Positions 47,978-59,136 of a stretch of DNA of 64,000 nucleotides are shown here, in pieces. The DNA is from Craterostigma plantagineum (taxonomy: Eukaryota; Streptophyta; Magnoliopsida; Lamiales; Linderniaceae): positions 434,001 to 498,000 of the forward strand of contig JAPQWV010000051.1 in the NCBI GenBank assembly GCA_027422505.1, written 5' to 3'. The notes beneath the pieces are model-generated. The model saw nothing but the letters and a program-made list of their open reading frames with translations. It was not told the DNA's origin and searched no databases. The position numbers and the translations under genes were made by a program. Positions within the stretch are counted from its first letter, which is position 1; each line of letters starts with the position of its first letter.

Positions 47978-48208
47978 CTCCTCCTGCGATTGATTTCGCT
48001 TCTTCCGATGGAAAGGTGTGTATTGTATTACGCTCTCATTTTTTTGTTCTTGATGTTTGCTTGTCGACGGCTCTTTTTGATTTTTCGGGTATTAAAGATT
48101 CGTTTTTTTAATGATTTTGAAAGCTCATGCTGTGAATTGGGACATTGGATGTTCTTGCTCAGTTTTCTAGCGTTTAGGTCAATTTGATTCTTGAAATCGA
48201 CATATATT
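47978..48208 (+). pseudogene. Phytochelatin synthase fragment (end of exon 1 plus part of intron 1)
   Basis: Starting CTCCTCCTGCGATTGATTTC the sequence matches the intact gene's exon 1 end (codons for [12 protein letters not shown]) with its GT donor. It continues through the 5' part of intron 1 (TGTTCTTGA, TGCTTGTCGACG, TGTGAATTGGGACATTGGAT) to about 48208. There is an insertion in the middle. Retention of intron sequence means DNA-level duplication, not retroposition. No downstream exon is present. Confidence 0.9.
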
Positions 48209-48849
48209 GATAAGTTAGGATTTTACGAACATCTTAGGCCCGAAAAATTGCATAATTCCATAGTTTAATGTCTAAATATCCGAAAATATCCTATCGTATG
48301 TTACTTTTCATATTTTACAGGTAAAAGAGCAGAAAGAGGCGAATATCGGGAACGAACTTGGGAAGAAAAAGAAAAAGAAAATCATCCTAAACTATGAGCC
48401 CATGAAAGCCCAAAACAATTCGGCCCATAAGCTTAGCTTTCAGCCCATTGAGCAGCCCAAGCCCAACATACATATAGAAACAATATACAAAGAGATACAA
48501 CGATGGATAGAGACAGAGAGTGATGATAGCGATCGACTCTTGTGGAAAATCACCATCGAGCAAATATCTCCAAGAAATTTAGGCGCACGGCTCAAGACGG
48601 AAAAATCCCACACAATCTTATCTTTTGGCTGCGTGATATCTCATTTCGTTGGTGAAAGGAGAATTGAAGACTTTCTGATATACGCATGATATTGAGGCGG
48701 CTTCATACCGTTGAAGAAGGAGTTCACGAGCGTCTATAAAAGCAGGTGTATTTCTTAGTGAAGAAGAGGAAGATAGATACATAGGCCACATACACGCATA
48801 CAATTGACGATATTAGTATGTGATGTAGACTCACGAATTAATTATAGCT
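48209..48849. other. Intergenic, no recognised gene
   Basis: A 95-codon frame (48402-48689, +) has no recognisable motif. GGCCCA motifs near 48395-48460 are typical of plant promoters or spacer. I see nothing firm. Confidence 0.3.
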
Positions 48850-49631
48850 ACTTCTACGACGACACCATGACGGGGGTAAAGCCGTCGAATATATGTACCT
48901 AAATTATTAGGTGCTGGGAAGGCACATGGTATTACCCAGCGTGCCAGGAAAGAAAGGGAAGGCAAATGGTATTAACCAGCGTGCCAGGAAAGAAATATTG
49001 TATTGGCCAGATAGAGGGGCGACCTGGTGAATGGTAAAACTGGAGATAGACCCTAGTTTATCCTAACCAGTGTGGGCCACTATCGTATTTTATCCGTATC
49101 GGATTTGAGCTCATGAAATGGTGGTGCGCGTAGTAAGTAGCTAAGGGCCCTGAGAGAATGAGAAAAATGAAAGGAATGAGAAAAGAATGAGAATGTTATG
49201 AGAATACGAGTGTTAGTAAGCATTGGCGCGGATGCCTTTGCTATTTTGGCACATGCATACATACATATTTTCACTTACTGAGCTTTATAGCTCATTCCAC
49301 GTTTTATGTGTTGTAGGTACGAATGAGTCGGACGTTGAGACACGTCACGACTAAGGCAGTCTGATGGCGGTGACTCTAAGTGCTTTTGAGGGCTGGGCGT
49401 ACATGGATGCGACCTGAGGGGTGTTATCAGTGTGTTTTAAATATTTTAACATATTGGGCTATGGTCTTGTAGATTATAATGTTTGCACAACGGGACGTGT
49501 GCGAAATAAATGTGTGTGAGTGTATAATATTAAATTATTAAATAAGACTGTTTTTTTTAAAATTGGGTCTTCCGCAGCTTATGTTGCGAAAAATCCGCCA
49601 AACTAGTTATAGAAAAAGTGAGGCGTTACAA
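48850..49631. repeat. LTR-like remnant with 40-bp tandem duplication
   Basis: Non-coding, ending GAGGCGTTACA, a common end of plant Ty3/gypsy LTRs. A 40-bp unit with 'GGTATTA(C/A)CCAGCGTGCC' occurs twice in tandem (48916-48955, 48956-48995). The partner LTR was not found, so this is a remnant; class assignment is weak. Confidence 0.35.
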
Positions 49632-50963
49632 TTAATAATGTTGTTAATGAGGATTCTGCACCAGACTTGTGGGCGAAGTTGGAGGAGCTGCACCTTGGGA
49701 AAAACTTAACCACAAAGTTAGATCTGAAGCGGGAGCTGTACCGGCTGAAGATGGAGGAAGGTGGGAATCTCATGGATCACATTAGCGTGTTCAACGGTCT
49801 TGTGGATCAACTTATAAAAGTTGAGGTGAAGTTGGAGGAAGAAGATAAAGCCCTTTACTCCTTACCTCACTTCCTGATTCTTACGATAATTTGGTCACAA
49901 CCATCTTGTACGGAAAGACGAAGGTGAAGATGGTGGATGTGCAGTCAACTCTTTTGGCGCATGAAAAGAGGAGACGATCAAATTATGGCGATAGCCAAAA
50001 TTCGGCGTTGGCTATACACGGGGAGATCGTAGAGGAAGGTTTCACGCCAGGGAATTTGGAGGTAGCAGCAGGTCCAAATCAAAGAATAGCGGGAAGGGCA
50101 TCATGTGCTACAAGTGTGGTGAGCCGGGACACATCAAGAGGAACTGTCCAACTTGGAGGAAGGACAAGAACGGCGAGAAAAATTCCACAACCATGATAGC
50201 ACAGGATACGGATGATGTTGTAGACGTTCTCACAGTCTATAATGATGGCGCTCGTTCTCAGGATGAATGGATATTGGATTCGGGATCGAAGTACCATATT
50301 TGCTCCGAAAGAAAATATTTTGATACGTTCCAGAAGATACGAAGAGGTTCGGTTTCCATGGCTGATGGATACCGTCATGCGGTTCGTGGTGTTGGAACTG
50401 TGAAGATCAAAATGACTGGCGGAGCGGTGCGAGCTTTGGGTGGTGTGATCTTTGTCCCAAAGTTACAGAAGAACTTAATATCCTTGAGCCAGTTAGATTC
50501 CAAGGGCTATGAGAGTTTCATAGCAGGGGGAGTCTGTAACATCACACATGGCGGAAAAGTCCTACTGAAGTGAGAAGAGCGTGGGGGTTTATATCGTCTA
50601 GACGGGAGTGTGGTACAAAACACTCTGACTTCGATGGGTTCACGAAAATCGCGCGCGCGTGGTGGAAAGGCAGGCGATCGTGAGAAGGGAAGTCCTGATG
50701 GAGAAGGGGTTGCGTCGAAGTCTCTCGTCAGAATCGACGGGTAGAGTCGGTTCGTCAGCTGCACATAGGATTGGCCGCCGGGTGAATCAAGTTGGTAGGA
50801 CCTGAATTCTTGATTCGGATATGTGTAGCTGGTACAAGGAAGGCCAATGGACGTTCGTGGTAATTACGAACGGGTTACTCTCGGACAGACTCGCCGGGGT
50901 GAGTGCTTGACGGTGCTGAAGACGATGCTCGGGTAGGTGTCGTTGCGGCTGGCGGGGGAGAAT
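49632..50963 (+). pseudogene. Truncated copia element interior (Tork/TNT1-like gag-protease)
   Basis: Begins inside gag (LWAKLEELHLGKNLTTK, LKRELYRLKMEEGG), with a frame break around 49900. A zinc knuckle CYKCGEPGHIKRNC lies at about 50106 and a protease motif WILDSGSKYHIC at about 50270. A pre-integrase start (LYRLDGS, about 50585) follows. Integrase, reverse transcriptase and RNase H are absent: soon after 50600 the sequence reaches the polypurine tract GGCGGGGGAGAATT before the LTR. It is a 5'-truncated, internally deleted copy. Confidence 0.8.
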
Positions 50964-51531
50964 TGTTGGGCCAGCCGCCTAAAAAGGAAAAAATAATAAT
51001 AAAATAATATTATATAATATTATAATATTATTTTATATATATAAAAGAAAAAGAAAAATCTTAAGGATAAAGAATGAGCGGCTCATATCAACTGGTGACG
51101 CGGCGGATTCCTGGCCACCGGTTTCGAGCCGTCCAGAACTGAGCGACGCGGCAGATTCCTGGCCACCGGTTTTGAGTCGTCCAGAAGAGTTGAAGACATC
51201 TATAAATAGCTGAGGATTCTTCAGTTATTATCATCCCAAATCAAGTAGAAGTTCAGTGAGAGAGAAGTAGTGAGAGGATAACTTATCCGGGTGGATAAGG
51301 GTGAGAGCGGGTTTTAGCTATATTGGGGTAGTTGGGAATATGTACAAATATATTATCCGGGTGGGTAAGGGATCTCGAGTTTTGGTTTAAACACGAGTGT
51401 TAGTTTGTACGCTGTAATATTCTTAATATAATAAAGCTGGTGCTCTCCGTGGAGGTAGGCGGTATTGGCCGAACCACGTAAAAATATCGTGTTCTCTCTC
51501 GGCGTCATTTTGGTTTTATATTGTCCCAACA
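50964..51531 (+). repeat. 3' LTR of the truncated copia element (568 bp)
   Basis: Has 7-bp inverted ends TGTTGGG...CCCAACA. The U3-like part contains a repeated block with 'GATTCCTGGCCACCGGTTT' (about 51104 and 51154), reminiscent of the enhancer repeats of TNT1-type LTRs. TATA-like TCTATAAATAG is near 51200. The 5' LTR is missing. Confidence 0.75.
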
Positions 51532-51598
51532 AAATTGTCGCGGGTCCAAAATCAACCTTCCGCTGTGCCCGAAAATTACCGCTCAACCCCAACATCGA

Positions 51599-52253
51599 CA
51601 TGGGAGAGTTTTTCTCTACGGCATCTTGTTAATTATATATATGTAATGTAAGGTAAAGTTATTAGGAACGGGACTAAACAACATCGGTCAATCAATCTTT
51701 GATTTTTTTTAATCAAACATCTAATGAACAGTTTGAGATAAAATTTGAACGTATTACAATAATGGCTACAAATTTTGAACTTTGTAGGTTAATATTATCG
51801 GACCGTGGATTGGCGACACATATTCAGGCTAAGTAAGAATCAAGTTAATCGTTTATATAATGGCAAAATCATAGTGTGAAATAACGCTTGAAAGTGTCAA
51901 TAAAAACAAAATAACAATGGTGGAATCAACAGTTTTCAGTGTCCTACTAGAATTTAATTAAGTCGTCGTCGTAATGTTTGGGTAATTTTGAGTCAATTTT
52001 CCACATAATATATGGTCTTCTTCTTTCGTGGCCTCACTGAAAATAATACACGAAAGTGACGAGCACTTTGAGGAGCACCACTACAACAAAATGCATTCAT
52101 ACAAATTGACTCGGAAAAAAGACTTTGTCAGTCTTCCTTGTGACGACAAATTGACTCCAACTCACTACTATAGTATTATATTAATGAACACATATTGTGT
52201 GTGATCTGATAAAAATCTTATTATACACATCCATAATAATCCCAGTTCCAAAT
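51599..52253 (+). promoter_or_regulatory. Upstream region of receptor-like protein 2 (paralogous to 32219-33057)
   Basis: Homology to the first copy starts at CGACATGGGAG and runs to the start codon. It lacks the 202-bp Helitron present in copy 1, giving the empty site near 51640. Confidence 0.7.
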
Positions 52254-55118
52254 ATGTTGAATTCCCAGAAGAGTTTCGTGCTGATATTACTTCATATCGT
52301 CTCAGCATTCGTGCTCTTCTTGCATTCTTTGAAAGCTTCTCCAATATCTGAATCGCAGGCTCTAATCACATGGAAGAAAACCTTATCATCATCGTCTCCT
52401 TACCTCAGTTCTTGGTCGCCAGGGACTGATAAGTGCAGTTGGGAAGGGATTAACTGCGATAATGGAGGTTCAGTGTCTGAAATACTCTTGTCTGATGCAA
52501 ATCTCGCAGGTACTATCGAGCTTTTCGACTTCACTTCATTCCCTAATCTCATGAGCTTGGATCTTTCCTTAAATAGGCTAAACGGGTCAATACCATCTTC
52601 CATTGGTAATCTCTCCAAGTTGATTTTCTTGGACCTAAGCAACAACTCTTTAGATGGAGAAATACCTCATCAGATCTCCAGCCTTCGAAATATAAGCTAC
52701 ATGGATTTAGGTTCGAATTACTTCCAAGAAACCGACTGGTCGAGATTTTCAGGGTTTCCTTCGCTGACCTACTTGACCCTTGAAAACAATAACCTCGCCA
52801 ACGAAATTCCGAGCTTCGTGTTGAAATGTCTAAACCTTACTTATGTCAGTCTTTCCCATAATTACTTCACTGGGCAGATTCCTGAATCCCTTTTCATTAA
52901 TCTGGCAAGTCTTGAACATCTCGATCTATCTATGAATTCATTACAAGGCCCATTGTCTGCAAGTGTTTCAAAGCTGTCACGGTTGGAATATATTGATCTA
53001 TACAACAACTCTTTTCATGGTGAGTTACCATCTTCTATTGGTCAGCTCAAGAACCTTCGATATTTAGACCTTAGCAGCAATTTCTTCAATTCGACGATTC
53101 CTTCGGAACTGGGCTTATGCACAAACCTTACGTTCTTAGATTTGGGGGTTAATTCGTTTTCTGGAAATTTACCTCCATCTTTGTCTGATCTTAACAATTT
53201 GTCTGCGATGGGATTGAGTGATAACAACTTTAGTGGTAATATATCACCTGATATGATCAGAAGCTGGACGAAACTTACATCTTTACAGCTTCATAACAAT
53301 AACTTCACTGGAAAAATCCCCTCTGAGATTGGCTTGCTCAAGGATCTCGAAATTCTGTTTATGTACAACAATTCTCTATCTGGCCATATCCCATCTGAGA
53401 TAGGTAACTTAGAAAGAATATCCTCTGTCGACCTTTCAATGAATCGCATTTCTGAGATGATACCTTCAACCATTGGAAACCTTACTAGTCTTCAGGTACT
53501 TAACCTCTTCTCTAACAACTTAAATGGAGCTGTCCCTTCGACGATAGGAAATTTGGTTTTACTAGAGGTTCTTGATCTGAGTCAGAATCAGCTCAACGGT
53601 GTTTTGCCAGCTTCTATCTTTAACCTCGGCAGCCTTCAGATTTTCTCCGTATTTGAGAATAACCTGTCAGGCGTTCTCCTTCAAGATTCAACCTTTTCTT
53701 CAGCTTCCGATCCATGCAGAAATCTTTCAGGTCGATTGAGCGGAGAAGTGCCAGATTGTTGGATGAGACTGAAAAATCTTCAGGTACTTCACCTCTCCTC
53801 AAACAACTTAAATGGAGCTGTCCCTTCGACAATAGGAAATTTGGCATCATTACAGATTCTTGATCTAAGTCAGAATCAACTCAGTGGCATTCTGCCAGTT
53901 TCTATCTTTAGTCTCAGAAGCCTTCGAATTTTCTCCGTGTTTGCGAATCACCTATCAGGGGTTCTCCTTCAAGATTCAAACTTTTCTTCAGCTTCCGATC
54001 CATGCAGAAATCTTTCAAGTCGATTGAGCGGCGAGGAAGTGCCAGATTGTTGGATGAGACTGAAAAATCTTACAGTGTTGAATCTGGGAAACAATGACAT
54101 GAATGGAAGTATTCCATCCTCTATCAAACTTCTTGATCGCTTACAAATTTTGAATCTGCGCAATAACAGACTTTCCGGCAAGGTGCCTCCGTCGATTCTT
54201 AGTTCTAAGGAATTGGTGATGGTCGACCTTTCTGCTAATTATTTGTACGGAAATCTTCCGAAGTGGACGACAGAGTTGAATTCAAATTCTCTAAGGTACG
54301 TCATCCTACGATCCAACAACCTAAGTGGAAGAATCGATTCAAGTATCTGCTCGTTCAACTCTATCCAAATCTTGGATATATCAAACAACAACCTCCATGG
54401 ACCTATCCCAAGTTGTTTCGGTAATTTTAAGACGATGGTCGAAGACGCAAAGCTTTCATTTCGTTCTCAACAAAACACCATTCGCATGGTGAGCGTGGTT
54501 ATTATTACAAAAGGAGAACCGCGTTCGTATGGTGTCATACTTCCTCTGGTGACCAGCATTGATCTTGCAAATAATAACCTATCTGGGAATATCCCGCTTG
54601 AATTGACGCATTTGATGAGCTTGAGGATGCTGAACTTGTCAACAAATCACTTGTCGGGCTTAATTCCCAGCGACATAGGAAACATGAAGCAGTTAGAATC
54701 TCTCGACTTATCGCACAATTCTCTTACAGGCAAGGTACCTACGAGCCTCACGACGATGACCTTTCTGAACTATCTTAACTTGTCTTACAACAACCTAACG
54801 GGGAGAATACCAGAAAGCACTCAACTTCAGAGCATGAATGCTTCGAGTTTCATGGGAAACATTCTTTGTGGTCCTCCATTAACTTCAGGTAAATGCGATG
54901 TTAAAGTTTATGATGATAATAATGATGATCATGACGCTGAAGCATCTCATGGAGCTGAAGTAGATTGGTTGATAGTACTTTCGTCTTTGGGGTACACAGT
55001 AGGGTTGGCAAGCTTCTGTGTGGTAATGATCTTTGGAAAATCACTTAGGGAAGCTTATTTTGAGAAGTTAGAGAATATCTTGCGAAAGATAGTGTCGAAA
55101 CTTGGATGTAATAGATAA
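52254..55118 (+). CDS. LRR receptor-like protein (RLP), paralogue of the 33 kb gene, 954 aa
   Basis: Start chosen at MLNSQKSFVLILL to match the paralogue; an upstream in-frame ATG at 52197 lies in the duplicated leader. It has the same architecture: signal peptide, LRR N-cap (DKCSWEGINC), about 28 LRRs, island with VIITKGEPRSYGV, C-cap, acidic stretch, one membrane segment (WLIVLSSLGYTVGLASF) and a short tail, no kinase. It carries its own tandem duplication of 96 residues (blocks with GVLLQDS(T/N)FSSASDPC at about 53673 and 53961, 288 bp apart) and lacks the 73-residue duplication of copy 1. A cell-surface receptor role in immunity or development is inferred from the family. Confidence 0.9.
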   Translation: MLNSQKSFVLILLHIVSAFVLFLHSLKASPISESQALITWKKTLSSSSPYLSSWSPGTDKCSWEGINCDNGGSVSEILLSDANLAGTIELFDFTSFPNLMSLDLSLNRLNGSIPSSIGNLSKLIFLDLSNNSLDGEIPHQISSLRNISYMDLGSNYFQETDWSRFSGFPSLTYLTLENNNLANEIPSFVLKCLNLTYVSLSHNYFTGQIPESLFINLASLEHLDLSMNSLQGPLSASVSKLSRLEYIDLYNNSFHGELPSSIGQLKNLRYLDLSSNFFNSTIPSELGLCTNLTFLDLGVNSFSGNLPPSLSDLNNLSAMGLSDNNFSGNISPDMIRSWTKLTSLQLHNNNFTGKIPSEIGLLKDLEILFMYNNSLSGHIPSEIGNLERISSVDLSMNRISEMIPSTIGNLTSLQVLNLFSNNLNGAVPSTIGNLVLLEVLDLSQNQLNGVLPASIFNLGSLQIFSVFENNLSGVLLQDSTFSSASDPCRNLSGRLSGEVPDCWMRLKNLQVLHLSSNNLNGAVPSTIGNLASLQILDLSQNQLSGILPVSIFSLRSLRIFSVFANHLSGVLLQDSNFSSASDPCRNLSSRLSGEEVPDCWMRLKNLTVLNLGNNDMNGSIPSSIKLLDRLQILNLRNNRLSGKVPPSILSSKELVMVDLSANYLYGNLPKWTTELNSNSLRYVILRSNNLSGRIDSSICSFNSIQILDISNNNLHGPIPSCFGNFKTMVEDAKLSFRSQQNTIRMVSVVIITKGEPRSYGVILPLVTSIDLANNNLSGNIPLELTHLMSLRMLNLSTNHLSGLIPSDIGNMKQLESLDLSHNSLTGKVPTSLTTMTFLNYLNLSYNNLTGRIPESTQLQSMNASSFMGNILCGPPLTSGKCDVKVYDDNNDDHDAEASHGAEVDWLIVLSSLGYTVGLASFCVVMIFGKSLREAYFEKLENILRKIVSKLGCNR

Positions 55119-55551
55119 AGTTAAATGCATAACTATTGTAGAAGAACAAGCGAATTTCATCGGTGTTGTTCAATATCGTAGGTTTTTCTCCCTTTTAGTG
55201 GCGGTTAGTGCCTATACTGCCAAAATCGAACTGTCGATTGTAATCGAATATTATACGTATGCAGATACGAAGTATAGTGAAAACTGGTTTTCAAACATTT
55301 TAAGTTCTATAAAAAAGCAAACAACAATAATTGTACACAAACCTTATACCGGATATGCAATTCAAATCGTCGATTATACATACAATATATAATTATGGGT
55401 TTTGTATGACTCGATCACGAAGATCATCTTGCAAATTACCAACCTTTCCTTTACGCAAAGATCTTCGCCCAACGCCCGCCCAAGTTGATGAAGCAGAAAC
55501 TACACTGTCATCACCATTTCGTCAATTAACCTAAATCAGTGCTGAAAACTC
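55119..55551. other. Intergenic, end of the duplicated segment
   Basis: AT-rich spacer with no gene recognised. The last ten bases before 55552 (TGAAAACTC) belong to the small-gene paralogue that the CACTA element splits. Confidence 0.35.
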
Positions 55552-55896
55552 CACTACTAGAAAACATGCATATTAGACACGGAAAATTCGGTGTCTAAAA
55601 CCAAAATTCCGTATCTATTGAGTGATTAGACACGGAATTCGGTGTCTAAAACCAAAATTCCGTAGGTGTTGTTCTCGTGGCAAATTTGGATACGGATATA
55701 TACCTTTCTAAAATGAATTTTGTCATATTTCCATTTTCAATTCCGTCTGTAATCCGTGTCTAAATAAAAATATTAATTTATTGTAAAGAAGAATAGAAAA
55801 CCCTGTCAGAATCCGTTTCTAATACTCATAATTTAGACACGAAACCAATTCCGTATCTCTTTTTCGTGTCTCATATATACTATGTTTTCTGTAGTG
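55552..55896. mobile_element. Non-autonomous CACTA (En/Spm) element, 345 bp
   Basis: Ends are CACTACTAGAAAACATG at the left and CATGTTTTCTGTAGTG-like (ACTATGTTTTCTGTAGTG) at the right, inverted copies starting CACTA. The flanking 3-bp duplication CTC (55549-55551 and 55897-55899) is diagnostic. Sub-terminal repeats of GACACGGAA...CGGTGTCTAAAACC occur twice. It lies within the coding part of the small-gene paralogue, and the uninterrupted site is at 21250 in copy 1. Confidence 0.92.
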
Positions 55897-56028
55897 CTCA
55901 GTCATGACATCCCAAGGTGATTGATTGAGTTGGCAGTAGTGGGTTTGGACAACTTGACCCGTATTCAAATGCGATGTTCCTGGGAAGATTAGAGGAGATA
56001 GTCCAAAGTTGCTTTTGCTTATCCTCAT
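55897..56028 (-). pseudogene. Paralogue fragment of the 21 kb small gene, broken by the CACTA element
   Basis: Minus strand, MRISKSNFGLSPLIFPGTS...CQLNQSPWDVMTE, closely matching exon 1 of the gene at 21386. Reading then enters the CACTA element. A TATA-like TATATATAAATA upstream (about 56088-56100) suggests the promoter was copied too. No downstream exons are present. Confidence 0.8.
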
Positions 56029-56328
56029 GTTGTAATATGCAAAGGATAGGGTTTTTTGTTAAGGGATGTGTCAGCAAAGGTTAGAGATATTTATATATAG
56101 AGGAGGGGCAGCCATTTGCTTCTTCAGTAGTAGTATTAATTATGAGGTGCTATTTTAGAAACTGTATTAGGGGATATGCTTAGAATTCACCATTAGTTTC
56201 CTTCTCCTGAATAATAAATTGTGTTTGGATAGCGATATAAGGTCACTGCTAAGAGTTCACAGTAAAAAGTGAAGGTTCGTCATTAGATGATACAGGTCAG
56301 GAAAATCTTTCTTTAAAAAAATGGTGAT
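56029..56328. other. Upstream region of the broken small-gene paralogue
   Basis: Non-coding. A minus-strand TATA-like motif is near 56090. Ends at the LTR of the second copia copy. Confidence 0.35.
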
Positions 56329-57250
56329 TGATGGCGGTCCCGTACACAATGGATGTAAACTCACTAAGTAGTATACTGATGTTGGACGTGATGTTGGGCT
56401 AACACTCGAACTCACTTTTAAAGCACAGCGGAAATGATTGAAACTTAGTGATAAAAACGAAACGAACACAAGAGATGTTTTTGTGCAGCAAGTCAAATAA
56501 CTTGCTGCGAGCCCCAAGGGGTAAAAATCCACTAGAAAGATGGATTACAAAACTATCGAAAAAGATAGGTAAAACTAGTCTAGCAAAGGGAACGAATCAA
56601 AAAGGATTCTAAACCTACAAGATCTCACGACCTCTGAAAAGCTAGACTAAAAGACAACTCTCGCAAGAAGTAAAAATCGCTCAAACTCGATATGTGTTTC
56701 GCTCATCGTTTTCGCTCAATATGTTGCTCAAAGTTACTTCTTGAAAGCTCTCTCGAAAGTCGTTCGTTGCAGCTCGAAAATAACTCTTATTTATAGACCT
56801 TGGCTCCCTCTTGAATTGGTAAAAAGATCCCTTGAATATCTCTTCAAATATCTCTTCGAAGATCTCCCTAAATATAGTATATATTTAGTTCGAATCTTCT
56901 CATCTCATTGGCCGATCCTTTATCTCCTATTTATGGTAAATTGATTGACTGGATCTCCTTGATATTCAGATCTTCTAATCTTGGTCGTAGCTTGACTTGA
57001 TCTCTTTTGATCTTCAAATCTTCTATTTATGGTAAGTGCACTTCCTAAATTCGTTCAAGCAACTCCACACGCTTTCCACACGGTTTGGACTCGTTTTAGC
57101 ACTTTACCACGTCCTGCATATCAGTAAATAAAGCTACAAAAAAGGTTAAACGGTTTTGGGCATGAAAGATAAAATCGAATGTTGACAGACAACAATGTTG
57201 GCTGAAATGTTAGCCCAACATTGTCAAAGCTGAGCTAGTCAACATTAACA
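56329..57250 (-). repeat. 3' LTR of copia copy 2 (922 bp)
   Basis: Plus-strand start TGATGGCGGTCCCGTAC and end CAACATTAACA are the reverse complement of the copy 1 LTR ends. It matches the copy 1 LTRs at high identity along its length. Confidence 0.92.
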
Positions 57251-59136
57251 ATCTCCCCCTTTTTATCTTTCTTCCCAAAACCCGTGCAGATTTAAAAGTT
57301 CCAAAACTCCCCCTGAAGGCAAAATCTACTCAACCACAAAAACATTAAAAGATGGTTAGAGTAGACGCAAACAGAATAGCGATTAAACTATTCAAAGTAC
57401 TAAGACAATAGTACATAGCCATAACAAGGTCTTAAGTTAAACGTCTGCACAATATAAACCGTTCATACGCATGCCGGCAAACCACATAGTCACACAAGCA
57501 GAATTAACCAGATCAGCATGCACAAAATAACCATAAAGTCACGCATGTAAAAAGAAACGATCTTTAGGCGAATCTGCAAAATATAAATATCCGGCATGTA
57601 AGCAGGCACACATGTAAACATATCGGAGACGTAAATCAGCATGCATATAGTAAAAACATTTCTCGACATGCAAAATCAGAGAAAAAAAATCAATTATGCA
57701 TGCAAAAGAGAAAGAATCAGAGCTTCACTCTCAATGGAGTATGGAGTTTCCTTCTAACGCTTTCTCGACTGCTTCTCCTTCTTGGTCAGCTCCCCCTGTT
57801 TGTTCGGTTCCTTATTCTGCTCCCCCTGAATTTTCTTATCTCCCCCTTTTTATCTGCACAACCTTCTCCCCCTTTTTGGGAAGAAAGAGAAAAAAAAACT
57901 CACAGAACTTCTCTGTTAGCCAACTTGCAGATGTTGAGGTAAATGTGGAACTAACATCTGGGTCAACATTTAGAAACAAGTTAGTTCCCATAAAGAAATC
58001 AAAGATAAATCCAAAAGAAATTGAGATGAGAGTAATTCGGGGGCAGAGAGAAATGAGGTCGGTTAAGGAGCTAGGGTTTGTGAATAAAAGATTCGATCAA
58101 TCAAATCACTTCATATACGCATGTTTCAACGATTACAAATACCACACACCACTAACAGAAAATCGCAGATAGTGGAGATAATGTGACTGAGAAAATAATC
58201 GTGGGACACATATTGAGTGCTAAATAGGTTCACAAACCGCCTAATTAAATCATGGAGCTAAAAATAGTATATTTTCAAACCAAACACGCGAGCACATAGG
58301 AGCAAATATGGAGTCTAAGTCACGATGAAGCTAAAATTAGTAAATTGACTCATTCTTCATGTGAGCATATAAAAGCAGTTCGAAGACTAAGTAATGCGAG
58401 TTAATAGGAGCACTTCGAATCATGATTCAACCAAAGAAAGACCTAAATCAAAAGTCAAAGTAGAATCAAGAAATACTCACCGATTGAGCGACGTTGATGA
58501 ACACATAGAGACAAGTGTAAAGAGCTGTTCTTCGAGAGTTTCTAATGCAATTCTGAGAGATAACTAAACTAGACACACAAGACTAACAAAAACAGTACTA
58601 AAGACAGACACGAACAAAACGAAGGCACAGAAAGTAGCAATATAGAACTGACAATCACATGTTGCCCCAACATTTGACTCAACATTCTAATTCCGTAATC
58701 CTAGACTTTTCTGCTTAATTCTTCTCAAAATCAGTTCCCCTTATTTCTACCCTTTCACCTCAAATATCCAACCGAATTTATGCACTGCCCTTATACTCCC
58801 TTGCCTCAAGGATCGGCTTTTTGTCGCATAGTATACATCGTCACCGCGAATGCCGTGTACCTAAGGAATTTTATTACCGAGAGCCTATATCTAGCAGAGA
58901 GTTTATAAGCATGCTAATCACAAAAAGGATTGGTTTTTAGTCGCAAAGAGTACATCGTCACAGCGAATGCCGTGTACCTAGGGACGTATTACCAAGAGCC
59001 TATTAAAGAGGGGTCGGGTTCATTTAGAGACCAATCAAGAAGAATCAAGTCATTTCACAGGAAAACAGAACAGAATATTAAACCAAACATTAAAGCAGCA
59101 ACTATCAAAATCGACATATGCTATGTTGATCCACTT
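57251..59136 (-). other. 3' non-coding region of copia copy 2
   Basis: Reverse complement of the 27.9-29.8 kb region of copy 1, with the same series of CTCCCCCT (GGGGGAG) tracts and the same duplicated 'ggcattcg' blocks (58810-58990). Confidence 0.85.

Noticed and set aside
48402..48689. 95-codon plus-strand frame
   Set aside because: No motif, and it includes GGCCCA-type spacer or promoter sequence; left unannotated.
52197..52253. Upstream in-frame ATG of receptor 2
   Set aside because: The 19 extra codons lie in leader DNA shared with copy 1, where they are not in frame, and they would displace the signal peptide.
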